NCBI GenBank assembly: GCA_000750105.3
Contig: JPHH03000007.1
Coordinates: 682,001-746,000, forward strand
Direction of reading: 5' to 3'
Source: Tolypocladium sp. Sup5 PDA-1
Taxonomy: Eukaryota; Ascomycota; Sordariomycetes; Hypocreales; Ophiocordycipitaceae
DNA: 64,000 bases
Below the pieces are notes generated by a model. The model did no database searches. It was not told the origin of the DNA and was given only the letters and a program-made list of their open reading frames with translations. Below are positions 1 through 12,288 of this stretch, piece by piece (the stretch's first letter is position 1; the number at the start of each line of letters is the position of its first letter). The translations under genes were made by a program, and so were the position numbers.

Positions 1-558
1 GGTCCAGAACGGTCGGCCGGCAGAAGTTTGACTTTTCCCTCCTTTGCCCTCCGTGCCCAGCATCACGAGATCTGACCTTGGCATCAAGGCGCACACAGCA
101 GAGCGCAAGCGGAGCGGCGCACATCCACAGCGCGGAATCGGTCGCTTTCGCTCCCTCCGTCGCAACGCCTGCGATTAGCTAGTAACAAAAGACTGTTCTC
201 GTTCTCGACGCCTCGCGCCACTCGCCAGCGTAAAGTCAAAGACAGAGGCGATCTCATCTGTCGGCGCGAATCCAAAACAAGCCTCTCATTTCGTTTTTCA
301 TCGTCACCGCGCGGTGACGCACGAAACCCAGAGCCCTTAAGCCTTCAGACCGCCAAAGTGCATTCGCCACTCCTCGTCCAGCTCCACCACGATCGTCTTT
401 GGTTCAACGACCTCAAGACCGACGCGCCTCCCACAGCGCGGAAGACAGTAGCGAAGAAGAGACATCAGCTTCAAAGGCGAAGGAAGGAGGCTAAACGAGC
501 ACGAAAAGTCTTTGACGAAGTGACCAACATCTACACGGCGCAGCGTTACGAGCCCAAG
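1..558 (+). promoter_or_regulatory. Upstream region and leader of the TFIIB gene
   Basis: No gene is supported here. The stretch has short CT-rich runs typical of fungal promoters and leaders. The frame is open for 67 codons upstream of the chosen TFIIB start, but that peptide (basic, low complexity) does not resemble the TFIIB N-terminus and is most simply leader sequence. Confidence 0.5.
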
Positions 559-1602
559 ATGATCTCCCCAGGAGGAGACGGAAGCGCGAGCGGGTTTCAA
601 GAGGACCTGAACAATGTTCTCTGTTGCCCAGACTGCAAGGAGATACCGCCCAATCTCATCGAGGAGTTCTCGAGCGGCGACATGGTCTGCCAAAGCTGCG
701 GCGTTGTCGTCGGTACCCGGATCATCGACACCCGATCTGAGTGGCGTACCTTTGCGAATGATGACCACGGCGGCGATGACCCCAGCCGTGTCGGTGGACC
801 GCAGGACGAGTTTGTCGAAGGACAACAGCTGGCCACGACCGTTGCCTTTTCCGAGTCCAAGGCACATAAGGCACTGTCCCGGACGCAGAACAACGCCAAC
901 CAAGACAAGGCACAGAAGGGGCTCATGCAGGCTTACAAGGAGATCGTTTCCCTGTGCGAGGCTATTAACATGGGCCAGAACGTCTCCAACGCGGCCAAGC
1001 ACATCTTCAAGCTCGTCGACAAGTACAAGTTCATGAAGGGAAAGCCGCAGGAGGCGGTCATTGCCGGCTGCATCTTCATAGCCTGCCGACAGAACAACGT
1101 CCCGCGAACCTTTCGAGAGATTTTCAACTTGACCAGTGTGAGCAAGAAGGAAGTGGGCAGGGTCTTCAAGCAGCTCCAAAAGTTCCTCCAGAAGCTGCAG
1201 GATACCGAGGGCGAAGGTGCGACGGGACTGAACACCGTCACCAACTACGAGAACACGTCTGTCGGCGCGGAAGACCTCTGCGGCCGCTACGTGTCACAGC
1301 TCGGGTTCAAGAACCAGCAGAAGATCTCCAAGATCTCCCGGGATCTTGCCGAGAAGGCAAACGACATCTCGGCCCTGGCTGGACGGTCACCCCTTTCTGT
1401 TGCCGCCGCGTGCATTTACATGGCATGCCATCTTGTCGGGGAACCTCGATCGTCCATGCCGATTGCGAAACAGGCGGGAGTAAGCGACGGGACTGTCAAG
1501 ACGGCGTACAAGCACCTCTTCGCAGCCCGTGAACAGCTTATCAAAAAGGAGTGGCTGGAAGACGGCATAACTATGGACAGCATCCCGCAGGTGCAGGCGT
1601 AA
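559..1602 (+). CDS. SUA7: Transcription initiation factor TFIIB
   Basis: General RNA polymerase II initiation factor that bridges TBP-bound promoter DNA and the polymerase in the nucleus. The predicted 347-residue protein is a single exon. An N-terminal zinc ribbon is visible (C23-x2-C26 and C44-x2-C47), followed by the conserved B-reader/linker stretch SEWRTFANDD and two cyclin-fold repeats; the first contains GCIFIACRQNNVPRTFREI and the second AACIYMACHL. Length fits fungal TFIIB (about 345-360). The ATG at 559 was chosen because homology begins just after it; an in-frame ATG at 358 would add 67 residues with no family resemblance. I am confident of the identity and less so of the exact start. 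Confidence 0.95.
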   Translation: MISPGGDGSASGFQEDLNNVLCCPDCKEIPPNLIEEFSSGDMVCQSCGVVVGTRIIDTRSEWRTFANDDHGGDDPSRVGGPQDEFVEGQQLATTVAFSESKAHKALSRTQNNANQDKAQKGLMQAYKEIVSLCEAINMGQNVSNAAKHIFKLVDKYKFMKGKPQEAVIAGCIFIACRQNNVPRTFREIFNLTSVSKKEVGRVFKQLQKFLQKLQDTEGEGATGLNTVTNYENTSVGAEDLCGRYVSQLGFKNQQKISKISRDLAEKANDISALAGRSPLSVAAACIYMACHLVGEPRSSMPIAKQAGVSDGTVKTAYKHLFAAREQLIKKEWLEDGITMDSIPQVQA

Positions 1603-3213
1603 AGGGGCAACGCAACAGGGTTCACTCTGGGGGCAGGCCTCTAGCGCCTATGTGTGGTGGTGGGGCCTCTTATGGCTCCATCGTGGCATCTTGACGAGAA
1701 TCGGTCTCCTGATCATACACGAAGGTTTCTTCCGCACCGAGCATGATGACTCACGGCGTTTTGGCGAAGGCAGACTTGGCCGTTCACAGTTGGGTCCAGG
1801 GGGCAAGTTATCATGTTTATTTCTGCACGTTGGCCGAGGGAGACACAAAGAGCTTAGATTGGGATATTAGCGGAAGCTCTCATAGAATGAGATTGATGTG
1901 TTGCAGCATCTCAAGCCTGAAGCCCGCCATCATGCAACATGGACGTTGAAGTAGTCTCGTCTCCACTCCCACCGAGACCCGTAGGCTGCTCTGACAGTCA
2001 GCTACTGACAACTCCACAGGCCCCGCATGTAAGGTACTGTAATAACGATGGGAATGGTTCGGTAGTTGGGTCAATATATATTTTATGCGTGACCCTGTTG
2101 CTTCTTCCGGCATACATCGTGTGGTGTTACGGTGGCTTCGTAGAACGCCTATGCGAGGGGACGACCGGAATTCCAACGTGATCCCGCGAGCAGTACCAGC
2201 CCCGGTCGGTCAAGAGGGGACCAGGACCCAGCCAGCGGCCGCCCGCCAGGGAAGAAGAGCGTGAGTGAATTTCCCCTTTCTGCGGTGAGCGGCCACGCCG
2301 CCGCCGGATATCTTGTTTACCGGTTGTACAGCCGCTGTCTCCCGTAGCCAATAAGTGCCGCCTGTCTTGAAACCGTTACACACGATAGTATAATAGTGGG
2401 GTGACAGGGCTCTTTTGTCCGACGTTTGTCGACATTTCCCGCGCGCGCGGAGCTGCGGTGAGTTGTCGTTATTTCCTCGCCGACTATGCGAAGTCTGGAC
2501 AGCGAGCAGCCACTCCATGGACAAGGCGGCAACGACCCGCTCCTGGCAAGGCCTCCCCCAATGGGCCTAGGAACCCAAGGACGATGAGGCTGTGAGCATG
2601 GAACATGCTCAGAGTATGCTGGAGTGAATCGTCATTTTTGGGCGGCTATATTCCACCGGCTCCTATATCGATCTTGAAAGACACTTGGCGGACGCGCAGA
2701 TCGCTCGAGACTGTCGAAAAAAAATCGCTTCAGGGGCCAGCCCCATCCAATACGACGAGGGTGACGGTTTCGACAACTGTTTCGAGGAGTTGGCGGCTGT
2801 CCTAGATTCGAAAAGGCGTCCTAGCACCTCACTAGCAACCAGCAGGCCTATTCGAAGAGGTACTGTAGGTGCTGCCACTCGCAGAGGAGACGGAATATAC
2901 CACTGACTATTATCAGAGAGAATAGATCAAGCTGCGAGAAGCAGTGATCGAGTTGGACATCCTGGAAATCCTGGACATCTTGGACGAGAGAAGATATCTC
3001 CTCATGGCCCTTCGTATAGGGCCTCGCTCGTGGCGGGGCTCAACGAGACCTGGTCCCCTTTGGACAGTTCAGAAACAAATCCGAATACCGTACCAACGTC
3101 CTTGGACTCTGAAGCAACCGTTCAGCTGTTTCCCGCGCCTGTCCAACCACCAACCGCCTGCCCTTGCGCCGTATCAAGAATCGGTTTCCGGGGCATCATT
3201 AGCAGCTGTCACA
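1603..3213. other. Intergenic region, no gene seen
   Basis: About 1.6 kb between TFIIB and the asparaginase gene. Only short open frames without recognisable domains, signal peptides or plausible splice chains occur. The last part is presumably the asparaginase promoter and leader. The asparaginase frame is open back to 2944, but that extension lacks a signal peptide and family similarity. Confidence 0.6.
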
Positions 3214-4275
3214 ATGCCTCCCAAGGTTACCATCTATGGCACGGGCGGTACCATTGCGGGGTCTGCGGCGAGCGCTGGACAGACCATGGGATACAAGCCG
3301 GGAGTGATCTCGGTTGGCGAGCTCATCAAAGCGGTCCCGGAGCTCAGCAAAGCTGCTGACCTAAACGCCAAGCAGATTATCAGCGTTGGCAGTCCCGATA
3401 TACCCGAGGGGCTTCTTGTCCACATGTCCCAGCAGATCCAGAAGGAACTTGACAGCGACACGACACAGGGCGTTGTGATTACCCATGGGACGGACACCAT
3501 TGAGGAGACGGCGTTCTGGCTCGATCTGACTGTCAAGACGGACAAGCCGATTGTGTTGGTGGGCTCCATGCGGCCGGCCACGGCTTACAGCGCGGACGGG
3601 CCGATGAACTTGCTGTGTGCCGTCAAGCTGGCAGCCAGCGAGTGCGCCAGGAAGCGAGGCGTCATGATCGTCCTGAACGATCGCATATGCTCGTCTCGGT
3701 TTACAACCAAGACGAATGCCAACTCGCTCGACACCTTCAAGGCCGAGGAGCAGGGTTTCCTGGGCTGCTTTGTAGACTCCCAGCCCGTGTTCTACTACCC
3801 GCCGTGCAGGCCACTTAGCCACCACTACTACTTTAACGTAGCCGGCTGGGACGTGAACCATGGTCTCCCCGACGTGGACATATTGTTCGGGCACCTTGGC
3901 CTGCGACAGGAGCTGTTCCAAGCAGCGGTACAAAGTGATGCGGATGGGATCGTCCTTGCCGGTATGGGCTCGGGATGCTGGCTCACTGACGCGGGCGAGG
4001 CCATCTCCAAGTACATCAAGGAAAACGACTTTCCGGTTGTGGCGAGCCGACGCACGCCTTGGGGGTACGTGGGAGGCACCAAGAACTATGGCCTGGGCGA
4101 CTCGTGCATCGGAGGGGGTTTCCTGGATCCTCAGAAGTGCCGCATCCTGCTGCAGCTCTGTCTGGCAGCAGACTTGGGGAACGGTGCCATCAGGGCGATT
4201 TTCGAGAGCAACAAGCCCGGATCCCATGCCACTGTGCCCAAGTTTCGCGAATTCAAGATCGAATCGACGCCATGA
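3214..4275 (+). CDS. L-asparaginase, type I/II fold, no signal peptide
   Basis: Hydrolyses L-asparagine to aspartate and ammonia. The 353-residue single-exon protein begins IYGTGGTIAGS, carrying the nucleophile threonine T10 in the TGGTIAG signature. It has the second signature THGTDTIEET at 90-99 with T93 and D94, and the downstream GSMRPATAYSADGPMNLL segment typical of this family. The start at 3214 sits in a good context (CACAATGCC) directly before the first beta strand. Secreted fungal asparaginases carry a signal peptide; none is visible here, also not in the open frame upstream, so I infer a cytosolic enzyme. Length matches the family (about 325-380). Confidence 0.9.
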   Translation: MPPKVTIYGTGGTIAGSAASAGQTMGYKPGVISVGELIKAVPELSKAADLNAKQIISVGSPDIPEGLLVHMSQQIQKELDSDTTQGVVITHGTDTIEETAFWLDLTVKTDKPIVLVGSMRPATAYSADGPMNLLCAVKLAASECARKRGVMIVLNDRICSSRFTTKTNANSLDTFKAEEQGFLGCFVDSQPVFYYPPCRPLSHHYYFNVAGWDVNHGLPDVDILFGHLGLRQELFQAAVQSDADGIVLAGMGSGCWLTDAGEAISKYIKENDFPVVASRRTPWGYVGGTKNYGLGDSCIGGGFLDPQKCRILLQLCLAADLGNGAIRAIFESNKPGSHATVPKFREFKIESTP

Positions 4276-5493
4276 TCCATCCCCCTTGAGATCTGGCAGT
4301 CTAGATGCGTGTCGGTTCCTGGGGCGCGGCCTAGATTCGGGGAGCAATGGAAGGGGGAAAAAGGATATAATATGGCATAATTTGGGATATCCAACGGCGT
4401 AGGAAGTTTCTGGTAAGAGGTCGTAGACCGACTTGGGCCTTGGTTGGTTTGATAGATATTGCCCAGGCACAAGATCAAGGGCCCCCTCTTCTCTTGATAG
4501 ACACGATTTCTCTCTCCGACTTGGAATGGCACTTGGCAAGTCGGTATCGTCTGATGGTGAGGTTGACGCAGAGCGATCGAGACGGCTGACGACGACGCCC
4601 ACGGTTCATCTCCACAGGTATTTGCAGAACACGGGGAGGTTGTGGCGGAGTCTACGGAGTAGAAGGGATGGAGGATGCAGTTCCATAAGTTCCAGGGCGG
4701 TGGCAAGGTGGCAGCCCAGTTTCCCAGGTCGCTTCATGCGGCTCGCGGGATGGCTGGACGCTAATAACTCGGGCGAGAACAGGGAACGCGGCCTGCTAAG
4801 GAGAGGAACGCCAGGGGCCTGGTGTCACCCCCACGTGGCTGGACTGGCCTGTTAGTGACTCGCGCGGCGGGGCGGGAGCATTGGAGGCGGGTGGTGATCA
4901 GTGGTAGTGGCCCTGGTGGGTGGGCCCTGGATGCGCTGATGCGCTGTGGGTGTCGCTGTGGGTGCCACTGCCGCAGACGGACCAACCACCGGCTTCGGAA
5001 ACGCCAGGTTGTGCCCACCCCCTCTACGACTCGTCCACCGCAAGCGGTCACCACCCCCGTATTTGACCTCCACACTGACACCGTCCATTGAGCCATGCGC
5101 GCGTCGATCTTGAAGGGGATGGCGCCCAGCCATGCATGGCCTGGTTCTCCTTCTCGCCGTCTTTTATTTTTGCCTCTCGCATCGCCAGCTGATCTCTTCG
5201 ACGGACAGCGTGGCCGAGACATTGATTGCATCGCCAACTGCTGCAAGCGTCCCCATCGCTCGCTCAAACGCTCTCTTCGGCTGGACCGATCCTCCAACCC
5301 ACACGCACGGCTGCACACCAGGACACGAAATCCGTTGGTCGGGCGCGCGCTTTTGTGGCATGTCGGACCGAAAGACCTTCAATTGAAGCGCTGCGACGCT
5401 CTTTCGCCCCTCCTCGTCTCGTCCATCCCATCGATGCCGCTCTCCTCGTGAGTCCGGCGTACACTCGTTTTCACGGCGCACCAGCCCGTCGCC
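4276..5493. other. Intergenic region upstream of the flippase gene
   Basis: About 1.2 kb without a supported gene. One copy of the motif TACGGAGTA lies at 4653-4661. The last 400 bases are CT-rich and look like promoter and leader of the flippase. Confidence 0.55.
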
Positions 5494-8400
5494 ATGTCCG
5501 ACAGCGACATCATCGCGGCCGAGAAGCGCCCGGCGTACGAGGCTGCGAATCCGGTCCGTCGACCGAGCATCTACAACAATGCGGCGCCGTCGAAGCTGCC
5601 CTTGCATCGCCGAGCCCAGGATGCTGCCAAGGCGCTCTACCAAGCGACCGTCGTGGAGCTGATTCTGCGACGAAAGCACATCCAAGCCTCCACGGACGGG
5701 AGGCACATCCCGTTTGCCATTGAGCACGACAAGCCGCTGATCGACACGCGGCGCGGCCACTCGTACATATCCAATGATGTTCGAACCTCTCGCTATACCA
5801 TCTGGGACTTTATACCCAAGCAACTCTTCTTTCAGTTCTCCCGCGTTGGCAACTTTTACTTTCTCTGCGTGGGCATTCCGCAAATGGTATGTGCATTATC
5901 TACCTTATCAGCTGCGGCAGACAAGCGCTAACTGCGAATCCAAGATACCGGGACTGTCCACGACGGGTTCCTTTACGACAATCCTGCCGCTGCTCTTCTT
6001 TGTCATGTTGACCATTGTCAAGGAGGGCTACGATGACTACAGACGATACCGCCTGGACAAGGTCGAGAACGCCAACTTTGCGACGGTGCTCGGCCGAGAG
6101 GACAACTACACGGGCAAGTTGAAGCCGACACGTTTACTCGATAGGTGGAACCCATTTCGTACCAAGATGACTGCGCAGCCGAGGCCGGTGCCCGACGAAG
6201 AGTTTGGCGGCGTCCGATGGGTTCCCACGAGATGGAGTAATCTCAAGGTTGGCGACGTCGTCCGGCTGTCGCGTGACGAACCAGTACCCGCCGACGTGGT
6301 TCTGTTGCACAGCGACGACGAAAACGGCCTGGCGTACATTGACACAATGGCCCTGGACGGCGAGACGAACCTCAAGAGCAAGCAAGTGTCCCACGCCCTC
6401 GAGGGGTGCGACTCGATCGAGGGCATGGCGAGATGCCAGGCGCAATTTGTCGTCGAGGACCCGAACCCAGAACTGTTCAATTTTGATGGGCGCGTCACTG
6501 TCAACGGAAAGCCCGTGCCATTGACCCTCAACGAGGTCATCTACCGAGGCAGCGTTGTGCGCAACACAACCTGTGCCATCGGCCTTGTCATCAACACTGG
6601 AGAGGAGTGCAAGGTCCGGATGAACTCCAACCAACACCCGCGTGCCAAGAGGCCGGCCCTTGAAAGGATTGTCAACACAGTCGTTCTCACCCTTGCCGCC
6701 TACGTGGTCATCCTATCAGTCGGCGTCTCCATGGGCTACGTCAAGTGGCAGAACGACTATGAAGACCACGCGTGGTACCTGAAGGGTGCCGCTGTCCCGT
6801 TCCACGAGATCATCATCGCCTTCATCATCATGTTCAACAACGTCGTGCCGTTGGCACTGTACATAAGCTTGGAGATTGTCAAGATTGGACAGCTTCTCCT
6901 GCTCAACTCAGACATTGAAATGTACGACGAGGAGACGGACACGCCTGCTCGATGCAACACCAACACCATCTTGGAGAACCTGGGACAAGTTGGCTACATA
7001 TTCTCTGACAAGACCGGAACCCTGACAGACAACATCATGAAGTTTCGCAAGATCAGCGTGGCGGGAACGGTCTGGCTGCACGAGATGGATCTCGAGCCTG
7101 CCGAGCTTGACCAGCCGTCCGGGCCCGTCAAAGGCGACGGGCTCTTTAGCAGAAAGTCGTCTGTGAACAAGAACGAGCCAAGCACGGTGGTTATCCCCGA
7201 GGATGAACCCGAGCCCGAGCCGGCTGAGACGCCCATGTCGCCGAGATTGTCAATGGGAATGGGGAGGCGATCATCTTCCCATTGGCGATCCACTGGCCGC
7301 CCGGATCACGTACAGCCCGAGGTCAACACCTCGGATCTGCTCGAGTATCTTAGCCTTCGACCACATTCCGCCTTTTCGAGGAAAGCAAGGGAGTATATGC
7401 TGGCCGTCGCGCTCTGCCACACTTGCCTGCCAGAGACAAAGGATGGCAAGATGGAGTTTCAGGCATCGTCGCCCGACGAGCTTGCTTTGGTCAGAGCCGC
7501 GCAGGAAATGGGTTTCTCGGTGACCCAGCGCACGTCGCAAAACATAACCCTTCAGGTTCCGCACGCCAACGGCCACACCGAAAGGATGGCTTTCCAGATC
7601 CTGGATGTCATCGAGTTCAGCAGCGCTCGCAAGAGGATGTCGATCGTCGTTCGCTACCCCGACGGGCGCATATCCATCATCTGCAAGGGTGCCGACTCAG
7701 CCATCCTGCCACGCCTAAAGCTGTCGTCGCTAGCCATTCAGAAGGCCACCGAGGCTCGAAAGAGCGCCGACATTGAACACGAAATGTATCGACGCAGCGA
7801 GCAGCAGGAGCCACGGAACAGCTTCGGTGGCAGACCGAGCCTTACCGTGCGCCGGAATCCTGGCATTTCGAGGGATCGGAGTATTGGTGGACGTCCCATG
7901 GCCAGCAGGAGCAAATCGTTCGAGATCAACAAGTTGGCCCGGGCTTCCGATGACCGGCCTCGAGCCTCTGTCTCCTCGCCCCGAGGAGTATCGTTTGACG
8001 TGTCCAGGAATCAGTATCTGAGCGCCGCTGCACACCACCCGCCTCCTGTACCAGATCGCTTGGATTTCCTTGACGACCCCTCTATTTATGACGAGTCGGA
8101 GGTCTTCACCAAGTGCTTCAAGCACTTGGACGACTTTGCCACAGAGGGTCTGCGGACGCTCTTGTATGCTCAAAAATTTATCTCGGAGCAAGACTACCAT
8201 GGGTGGAAAAAGGTGTACGAAGACGCCACCACCAGTCTTACCAACCGCCAAGATATGATCGAAGCCGCCGGAGACATGATTGAGCAATCCTTTGATCTAG
8301 TCGGTGCCACTGCCATCGAGGACAAGCTCCAAAAGGGCGTCCCGGAAACTATCGACAGACTGCGCCGCGCAAACATCAAAATATGGATGCTCACTGGCGA

Positions 8401-9867
8401 CAAGCGCGAAACAGCCATCAATATCGCCCACTCCGCGCGAATTTGCCGGCCGGGGTCAGACTTGTATGTGCTGGACGTCACAAAGAGCCCTCTAGAGTCG
8501 CAACTTGTGGCTCTGGCCGAGGACCTACATGCTGGATCCGTCCACAGCGTCGTCGTTATTGACGGCCAGACTCTGAGTGTCGTGGAGAAGTCGGTCGAGC
8601 TGTCTACCAAGTTTTTTGCCATAATGATTCTTGTCGACTCGGTCATTTGCTGCAGGGCGTCTCCTGCGCAAAAGGCTCTCCTGGTACGCACAGTGCGCTC
8701 GCGGCTGGGTGCATTCAAGGGCAAGGATCGACGGGGACTGACTTTGGCCATTGGAGACGGCGCGAACGACCTCGCCATGATCCAAGCGAGCCACGTCGGC
8801 ATCGGCATCTCTGGAAAGGAGGGACTGCAGGCTGCACGTGTCGCGGACTACGCTATTGCGCAATTTCGGTTCCTGCAGAGGCTGCTTCTGGTCCATGGAC
8901 GGTGGAACTACATGCGCACGGCAAAGTTCATTCTCTGCACATTTTGGAAGGAAATGTTCTTCTACCTGCCGACGGCAGCATACCAGGGATACAATGGCTA
9001 CACTGGTACGTCACTGTATCATTCGACGAGCTTGACGGTGTTCAACACGCTCTTTACCAGTCTGTGCACCATCTGCATGGGCATCTGGGAACAGGACCTC
9101 CGCGCGGAGACCCTGCTGGCGGTCCCAGAGCTCTACGTGTATGGGCAACGAAACATGGGGCTGAATATGTGGAAGTACCTGCGCTGGATGTTGCTGGCCG
9201 CTGTGGAGGGCGTCATTGCCTGGTACGGCGTCTGGGCAGGCTACGGGTGGATCTCACCGAGCGCGAGCGATGAAGGCCTCTATGCCCTGGGGATGCTTGT
9301 CTTTACGGTCGGGGTCCTCTGGATCAATTGGAAGTTGTTGTGAGTATATCCCGCGCCAACTGACGAGGGACGAACAAGACTAACCGGGCCAGTATTTTCG
9401 AAACGCATTACAAAGCCACCCTCGTGATGTGCTCGTTCTTCGTCACTACCTTGGGGTGGTTTGCCTGGATTGCGTTCCTCGACGGCGTCTACGCGCCGGA
9501 GCCCTCTGGGCCGTATGCCGTTAAACATACTTTCAGGGACGCATGGGGGAAAGACGGAGTGTGGTGGTCAACTGTCTTCATCGTGCTCGCGTTCCTGGGC
9601 CTGATGGAGCTGTGCGGGAAGACGATCAAGCGGCAGATGCTCGTAGCGGGCCTGTGGCAGTGGCCGCCGTGGAAGAAGGGGAGGTTGCGCGAGAGCGTTG
9701 AGGAGTGGGATCTCGGGCTCTGGCAGGAGCTTGAGCAGGATCCCGTCTTGCGTGAACGGCTGAGGATACTCGCGCAGGATGAGGACTGCATCGATGATGA
9801 TGATGATGAGGAGGAAGAGGAGGATGGGCAAGAAGACGCCGAAGATGAGGTGACGAGGAGGGCCTAG
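5494..9867 (+). CDS. DNF3: P4-type ATPase, phospholipid flippase (Dnf3-like)
   Basis: Moves aminophospholipids from the outer/lumenal to the cytosolic leaflet of Golgi, endosome or plasma membranes. Three exons: 5494-5886, 5945-9339, 9393-9867, giving 1420 residues; both introns have canonical borders (GTATGT, and GTGAGT with a CTAAC branch). Visible are the actuator loop DGET at 269-272, the phosphorylation motif DKTGT starting at D486, the hinge GDGAND at 1068-1073 and about ten hydrophobic segments. The early stretch IPGLSTTGSFTT followed by DKVENANF resembles Dnf3-class rather than Drs2 or Neo1 flippases. The nucleotide-binding part carries two long Ser/Arg-rich disordered inserts (about 7140-7330 and 7740-8050). 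The tail is strongly acidic. P4-ATPase identity is very sure; the Dnf3 subclass is moderately sure. Confidence 0.92.
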
Positions 9868-10208
9868 GTCCAGAGGACTGCTTTTGCTTTGTGCTCTCTT
9901 GTTACAATGATACCCACTAGCACACGAAGACACGGGAGGGGATATAGAGGGGGCTTCCGATTATGTACTGTCCATAGAGGCTTGAATATCCAAGACTAGA
10001 ACAGCAAGGTTGAGATGTGAATCTATGCCTCATGTTAAGACGTCTGCTTCAGCAGAGCCAACCCTATGCCCTGTCACGTGGCAGTACATCGACGCATGTA
10101 CCTGGCATCATGCATGTCTCAAACGCCATCTAAAACCAAACAAAAGCACATAACGTTATATTACGACCCAACGCCGAGCCGGATGCAATTCATTTTCCCG
10201 TAGCACTT
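9868..10208. other. Convergent intergenic spacer
   Basis: 341 bases between the 3' ends of the flippase (+) and MFS transporter (-) genes. It presumably holds both polyadenylation regions. No gene seen. Confidence 0.6.
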
Positions 10209-12172
10209 CTATGCTTTCCTTTCCACGTCTGTATTCTCCTCGTTCATTATGCCCTCCTCGCCGCCCGACCTCGCCGGCGGCGGCCTGAGCCCCGTCCTGC
10301 CGACAATCTCCATGCTGCGAAAGGCGACGAGGACGACGGCCAGGGAGGCCATGCCGAAGCCAAAGTTCATCCAGCTGGCGGCGCGGATGCCCTTGAGCGA
10401 GGCCGTGTCCCAGGGCTCCATGCCGCCAGCCTCCTTGATGTTGACGCCGCGGGCGTCGGCCATGACGGCGGTCTGGATGGCGGTGCTGATGGCGAGGCCG
10501 ATGGCGCGGCCGAACTGGCCGACGGCGTTGATGAGGGCGCCGCCGATGGCCTGGTCCTCGCGCGGGAGGGCCTGCGAGGTGAAGAGCGTGAGGCAGGGCC
10601 AGGTGGTGTCGGCGCCGATGACGGACAGGATCATGGCGGGCAGGCCGTAGGCAAAGTACGACGTGGTCGGGGCGATGGGCACGGCGAAGAGCAGCGAGGC
10701 CAGCGAGACGGCGAGGTTTCCGCAGACGAGGATGAAGAGGGTCGGGACGCGGCTGAGCAGCTGGGCGACGATGATGGCGATGACGGCGCCGCTGACGCCC
10801 GTGGGCACGAAGCGCAGCATCGTCTGCAGTGGGCTCAGTCCCTGGTAGCCCTGGAAGAAGTAGGTGGCGTAGATGAGGAAGTTGTTGAAGGAGGCGAAGA
10901 AGAGGCCCATGATGACCATGACGGCGCTGAAACGCAGGTTGCGGAAGATGGACACCTTGACGAGCGGGGGCCGACCGCCGGCGAACTCGAGGTGGCGTTG
11001 CCAGACGACGAAGGCGGCGACGACGAGCAGCGAGGCGACGATGGTGACGGGGACCCAGGGCGTGCGCCAGCCGACGACGTTGCCCTCGGTGAGGGCGAAC
11101 ATGAGGCCGACGAGGCCGGCGGTGATGAGCGTCGCGCCGATCCAGTCGATGGTCGGCTTGGGCGCCGGCTTGGGCGCCGACTTGGACTCGCCGATGGCCG
11201 TGGCGCTGCTCGGCGGCGGAGGCGCAGGAGGGATGAAGACGATGCCGGCGACGGTGATGATGCCGGCCATGAGGGCGGACACGCCAAAGACCCATTTCCA
11301 GCTCGAGTATTCGGCGACGAGGCCCGACAGGATGTTGCCAAAGACGCTGCCGAGGGGGGCTCCGGCGGCTGGACGCGGGTCGGTCAGAAACGGTATGGCA
11401 TGGGATTGAAAGTAAGCGCAAGATGGGACTCACCATAGGTGCTAAACGCATAGTTCTTGGCCTTGCCTGGCGGAAACGTGACGCCGAGGATGCCAATGGC
11501 CGTCGGGACGTTGGCCGCGGCGCCCTGCAGTCGTGTAAGTCAGACACCACGCGCAACTTTTGGATATCAGCACCACCGCCAACGCTCGGGAGACGTACCA
11601 GTCCGTGCAGCCCGCGAAACAGGTCAAAGGCAATCTCGTTGGGCACAAACGGGTTCGCGGCCGTCACCGCGGTGACCCAAACGGAGCCGAGGATGAAGAT
11701 GAGGCGCTTGCCGTAGATGTCGGCGACGCGGCCCCAGAGCAGCAGGAAGCAGCCAAAGGTGAGCGAGTACGACGATACGATCCACTGCTGCCGGCTCTCG
11801 GGCACGTCGAGCTCGCGGCCGATGGTGGGCAGGATGATGACGACACTCTGGATGGAGAGTGTCTGCGCCGATGTCAGTGATACAGCAAACAAGAGACGGG
11901 GCCGAGACAAAGGCAGGACCCACGTTGAGAAAGGCGGCGCCCGTGACTGTCGCCACGAGGGCGATGCAGCGCGCCTTGGACATGGGCAGCTCATCGTAGC
12001 CGCTCCCGTCCTTGCTGCTGCCGCTGCTGCCATCGAACGCGGTATTCGAAGCCTCCCAGTCCGACGTCGGCGTCCGGGATGCTCCCTTTTCTTCCGTCAC
12101 CGAGGTCACCGCCGCACCCGCATCCGCAACTTGCATCCTCCCGTCGTCTGTCGCGCCGGCGCCGGGCGCCAT
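10209..12172 (-). CDS. MFS transporter, drug:H+ antiporter-2 (14-segment) type
   Basis: Predicted plasma- or vacuolar-membrane proton antiporter exporting drugs, metabolites or amino acids. Four exons read down the minus strand: 12172-11924, 11862-11599, 11524-11434, 11368-10209, giving 587 residues. Phases match and introns show GTGGGT, GTACGT and GTGAGT donors. After a 75-residue Ser/Gly-rich cytosolic N-terminus come helices with the family signature WIVSSYSLTFGCFLLLWGRV-AD and the loop GKRLIFILGS, then FDLFRGLHGLQGAAANVPTA. A Pro/Ala/Lys-rich loop (PPAPPPP ... PKPAPKP) separates the first six helices from the rest, as in 14-helix DHA2 carriers. The nearest known types are aminotriazole-resistance and Vba-like exporters; the substrate cannot be read from sequence. 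No biosynthetic cluster surrounds it. Confidence 0.88.
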
Positions 12173-12278
12173 CTCGAATCGCCGTGGGACAGGGAGCTTA
12201 CACGGCGCTCCTCTCCGCGCATTGGTGGTGGTCTGTTGGTGGCGGCTGCGCTGTCGATATGCAGGGCACGGAGGGCAG

Positions 12279-12288
12279 CTTTATAAAG
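12279..12288 (-). promoter_or_regulatory. Candidate TATA box of the MFS gene
   Basis: CTTTATAAAG, a perfect 10-base palindrome, lies 107 bases upstream of the MFS start codon, a usual distance for a fungal TATA element. The evidence is motif and position only. Confidence 0.4.

Noticed and set aside
358..558. 67-codon N-terminal extension of TFIIB
   Set aside because: Basic, non-conserved and absent from the family; the ATG at 559 lies just before the homologous region.
2944..3213. 90-codon N-terminal extension of the asparaginase
   Set aside because: No signal peptide or similarity; a strong-context ATG at 3214 directly precedes the conserved fold.
10156..12033. 625-codon open frame across the MFS gene
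   Set aside because: The part beyond 11599 reads through two introns into a wrong frame and becomes Arg/Pro/His-rich. The spliced four-exon model restores conserved MFS sequence throughout.
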